15,423 nt of DNA from CALIZF01 sp046292445 (lineage in GTDB: Bacteria; Pseudomonadota; Alphaproteobacteria; Rhodobacterales; Rhodobacteraceae). The stretch lies in assembly GCA_046292445.1 (NCBI GenBank), contig JBKBQT010000047.1:1-15423 (forward strand), given 5' to 3'. The position numbers were made by a program, and so were the translations under genes. Positions within the stretch are counted from its first letter, which is position 1; each line of letters opens with the position of its first letter. The notes beneath the pieces are model-generated. The model had not been told where the DNA came from. It did no database searches and worked only from the letters and a program-made list of their open reading frames with translations. Shown here piece after piece: positions 13,546 through 15,423 of this stretch.

Positions 13546-15015
13546 TCACAAGTTTTGCGTTACCTCTTTCAGCGCGACCTTCAGCGCGTTTTCACGCCAC
13601 GGTCTGAAACGCGATAGAAGTCGATCTTCATCCTCGTTGTAGAAGAAGACGAACCCCTCCTCTGCGACTGGTACCAAAGCAGTGCGAATCTGGCCCTCCT
13701 CGTCAGTATCCTTGAATTCGAGGAACGGCGCACAAATGAGGCTTCCATTGAAAGGTTTGCCGATCCCGTGGATCGCAAAAACAAGCTGCCCACGGCGCGA
13801 CCATCGCATGTTGAGCGCCACCCATGATCGGTATTCGTTAGTATCTGCGAAGTAACCGATGTGGTTCTTCGCATTCGCCACAATCTGCGCCCGGAAGTAA
13901 TGATCCGTTTCAGGACTACTCTTAGTGACAAACGCGGCCGCCCCATCCGAAACTCTCTGAAGCGCGTCTTTCACATTAGCTGTAATCGCCGCCAGCCTCT
14001 CATCAATGTCGGCTTCGATGACATGAGCCAGATCAAAAATTCCTCGCAGCGAGGCAAGCTTGTCTGCTGCTACCTTGTCGGCAGCTTTGAGCAGGCCGTC
14101 GAGTGCAGACTGCACATCCTCCTCCACCAACACCGCTTCGGAAATTGCGGTGGCCTTGCGGAACTGGGCAATCTGTAGCTTTGCGATCAAGTCGATCAGC
14201 GGTTTCAAGTTTCCGCTGTCTGGTGCCTCAAGCGCATCAAGGTAGGTTGGCTTGTCGTCCCGCGTTACGACGAGCGGGAAAAGGCCATCCTTCACCAAAA
14301 TAAGAGAGGCAATGGCGCGGGCTACGCGGCCATTCCCATCCTGGAAGGGATGGATCTGAGTGAACCGATGGTGAAGCCACGCAGCTTGAACCTCGCTGGG
14401 GACGGCCCTCGCCACATGGCCCGCGTGCATCTCAATCAAACGATCCATTTCAGAGCCAACTTGCTCGGGTGAGCAATAGGTGAAGGTGATGCCGTCCCGG
14501 ACCGGATAGTTAGCCTGCGTCTTCCAAGCACCCTTGATCAACGGGACGTCCACATGGTTTCCCTGCACGTCGATACCATCTGTCGTGTCCTGGCTCCGGA
14601 GGAGAGCGGCGTGGAGTTCCTTGATGTATGACGCTGAAAGGCTGCGGTCGCTCTTCACAAAATCAAAAACACCGTCCAGCGCGTCCTTTTGGTCGCGCAG
14701 CAACTGCAGCACGAATTCGCGTGGTTTGTTTGTTGAGCCGTGGCTCAGCAGCTCAGCCTGAAATCCGCGCTCGATCAGCGTTTGGGTAACGCCGCGCTCG
14801 ATTTCATAGAGGTTTTCGATCACACCTGTTTCGATAGCCCATTCGCGGCTCAACCTATCAGTGAAATCATTCAACTGTGCACTACCTTTGAGACGGGCGC
14901 GCTGATCAGTCCAAACGGCCTTGATGCCCGGCACTTGGGAGGCGCTCAGGTTTGCCGGATCGGTTTCAAGATCAGTGATCCCAGTCTCGGAGTTCCAAAT
15001 CGGTTTCTCGGTCAT
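13546..15015 (-). CDS. Fic family protein, probable AMP-transferase with N-terminal inhibitory motif
   Basis: Probable protein AMPylator of 489 residues. The Fic active-site motif HPFQDGNGRVAR is at 222-233 with every canonical residue (His222, Phe224, Asp226, Gly-Asn-Gly-Arg). The flap region lies at about 160-190. An inhibitory motif matching (S/T)xxxE(G/N), TGVIEN, is at 63-68 upstream of the Fic core, as in class II self-inhibited Fic proteins. The C-terminal 200 or so residues are not assigned. The start at 15015 lies 13 nt after the hsdS stop and is preceded by an AAGAAG purine stretch. Fic genes are often found inside type I restriction-modification loci. GC is lower than in the backbone. 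Cellular target unknown. Confidence 0.9.
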   Translation of the reverse strand: MTEKPIWNSETGITDLETDPANLSASQVPGIKAVWTDQRARLKGSAQLNDFTDRLSREWAIETGVIENLYEIERGVTQTLIERGFQAELLSHGSTNKPREFVLQLLRDQKDALDGVFDFVKSDRSLSASYIKELHAALLRSQDTTDGIDVQGNHVDVPLIKGAWKTQANYPVRDGITFTYCSPEQVGSEMDRLIEMHAGHVARAVPSEVQAAWLHHRFTQIHPFQDGNGRVARAIASLILVKDGLFPLVVTRDDKPTYLDALEAPDSGNLKPLIDLIAKLQIAQFRKATAISEAVLVEEDVQSALDGLLKAADKVAADKLASLRGIFDLAHVIEADIDERLAAITANVKDALQRVSDGAAAFVTKSSPETDHYFRAQIVANAKNHIGYFADTNEYRSWVALNMRWSRRGQLVFAIHGIGKPFNGSLICAPFLEFKDTDEEGQIRTALVPVAEEGFVFFYNEDEDRLLSRFRPWRENALKVALKEVTQNL

Positions 15016-15028
15016 TTCGTGTCTTCTT

Positions 15029-15303
15029 TCATTCCGCTGCCTCCGTGACGGACTCGGCAGTGGGAGTGAGGGCTTCGTGGAGGAGGGCTTCGAGGAGGCG
15101 GGCGCGGGTGGTGTCGGTGGTGGTGAGGGTGGCCGCCAGCCGGTCGCAGAGGGCCATGAGGGCGTCGACCTTGGCCACGATGCGGTGTTGTTCGGCGAGG
15201 GGTGGGAGGGGAAAGTCGATGTCTCGCAGGTCGCCTTTGTTGAAGCCTGCTTGCGCTGACCGTGACGCGCCCGATAGGTGGTCTTGGAAAAGGTCTGACT
15301 TGA
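15029..15303 (-). pseudogene. hsdS: hsdS 3' remnant: type I restriction-modification specificity subunit, cut by an IS
   Basis: About 91 codons survive. They encode the end of the second target-recognition domain (LKSDLFQDHL, then NKGDLRDIDFPLPPLAEQ) and the terminal conserved helix (HRIVAKVDALMALCDRLAATL) that packs against HsdM. Full HsdS proteins have about 400-600 residues. Upstream of about 15303 the frame stays open to the window edge, but the translation no longer looks like HsdS, and on the opposite strand an IS transposase begins. I read this as interruption by the IS. An intact gene continuing off the edge is the alternative. An in-frame ATG at 15358, inside the IS end, could drive a short fusion product. 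Confidence 0.7.
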
Positions 15304-15423
15304 GGGCGCCTCGAAAAATTGCTTTGACCGGGCCGCTGGGATAGAAGGCAGGGGGCATTCGGCTGCTGAGGTGTAGTGATGGCGCAGATGGGTTTCTTTG
15401 ATCTTTCAGACCGCTATGCGAGC
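15303..15423 (+). mobile_element. Left end of an insertion sequence, probably IS5 family, rest beyond right edge
   Basis: HsdS similarity stops near 15303, and a transposase start follows at 15379 on the other strand. The stretch beginning GAGGGCGCCTCGAAAAATTG (15303 onward) is a candidate terminal inverted repeat, about 76 bp before the transposase ATG, a usual distance for IS5-type elements. The exact end and the target duplication cannot be fixed because the other terminus is not in the window. Confidence 0.6.
15379..15423 (+). CDS. IS5 family transposase, first 15 codons only
   Basis: The frame from ATG 15379 reads MAQMGFFDLSDRYAS up to the window edge, with an alternative ATG at 15388 giving MGFFDLSDRYAS. 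This matches the characteristic N-terminus of a widespread IS5-type transposase group (MGFFDLSDRYASLD...). Recognition rests on these few residues and on the abrupt loss of HsdS coding on the other strand. The catalytic DDE residues lie beyond the window. Confidence 0.65.
   Translation, partial: MAQMGFFDLSDRYAS

Larger units (their letters stand above)
11925..15423. mobile_element. Left end of a tRNA-Gln-integrated genomic island, right end outside window
   Basis: The evidence is the recombinase ending inside the tRNA, accessory cargo (fic, hsdS), a further insertion sequence, and a clear drop in GC. The fic region (13546-15015) has many A/T third positions, unlike the almost uniformly G/C third positions of genes left of the tRNA. 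All three island genes visible read toward the tRNA. The extent to the right is unknown. Confidence 0.75.

Noticed and set aside
15029..15358. HsdS starting at the in-frame ATG at 15358 as an intact small gene
   Set aside because: The residues before about 15303 do not look like HsdS, and they overlap the start region of an IS transposase on the other strand. HsdS proteins are several hundred residues long.
13500..15423. Second copy of the tRNA-Gln 3' end as the other island boundary
   Set aside because: I found no repeat of the T-arm or acceptor sequence in this stretch, so the island must extend past the right edge.

Overview
The window looks like chromosome from a high-GC alphaproteobacterium, most probably a member of the Rhodobacteraceae. 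The basis is very high GC with GC-rich third codon positions, an rplM-rpsI pair with the long S9 N-terminus usual in that group, a KpsT/KpsE-type export pair, and proteins of a kind common there (SseB-like protein, long RTX protein, HI0933-type flavoprotein). No species call can be made from the sequence alone.

Layout, left to right. Positions 1-2580 (minus strand) hold a tightly overlapping polyamine/putrescine-type ABC importer: permease B, permease C, then the ATPase, which runs off the left edge. The two gene junctions overlap by 4 bp. No substrate-binding protein is seen. A small unrecognised gene (85 aa) follows at 2629-2886. The ribosomal operon rplM-rpsI (3079-4045, minus) ends in a strong UUCG-loop terminator. 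A 725-residue RTX protein (4200-6377, minus) combines seven regularly spaced beta-strand repeats with 30 uninterrupted calcium-binding nonapeptides and a type I secretion-like C-terminus. An SseB-like gene and a uracil-DNA glycosylase-family gene (6530-7949, minus) lie back to back with a plus-strand kpsT-kpsE pair (8111-10451). A flavoprotein of the HI0933/YhiN family (10589-11764, minus) diverges from tRNA-Gln(UUG) at 11865-11939.

From the 3' end of tRNA-Gln rightward the DNA changes character. A large serine recombinase (11925-13502, minus) has its last four sense codons and its stop inside the tRNA 3' end, so the tRNA is very probably the integration site of a genomic island that continues past the right edge. 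The island cargo seen here is a Fic-domain AMP-transferase-type gene (13546-15015) with visibly lower GC, and the 3' remnant of a type I restriction specificity gene, hsdS. At the right edge, the first 15 codons of an IS5-type transposase on the plus strand indicate that an insertion sequence has interrupted hsdS near 15303.

The most unusual non-coding signal is a two-part element found upstream of both the 85-aa gene (2933-2992) and the RTX gene (6463-6510), which suggests that the two genes share a regulator. I did not find a wholly new system. The leads I rate highest are the tRNA-Gln/recombinase junction, the IS-broken hsdS beside an apparently intact fic, and the shared upstream element.
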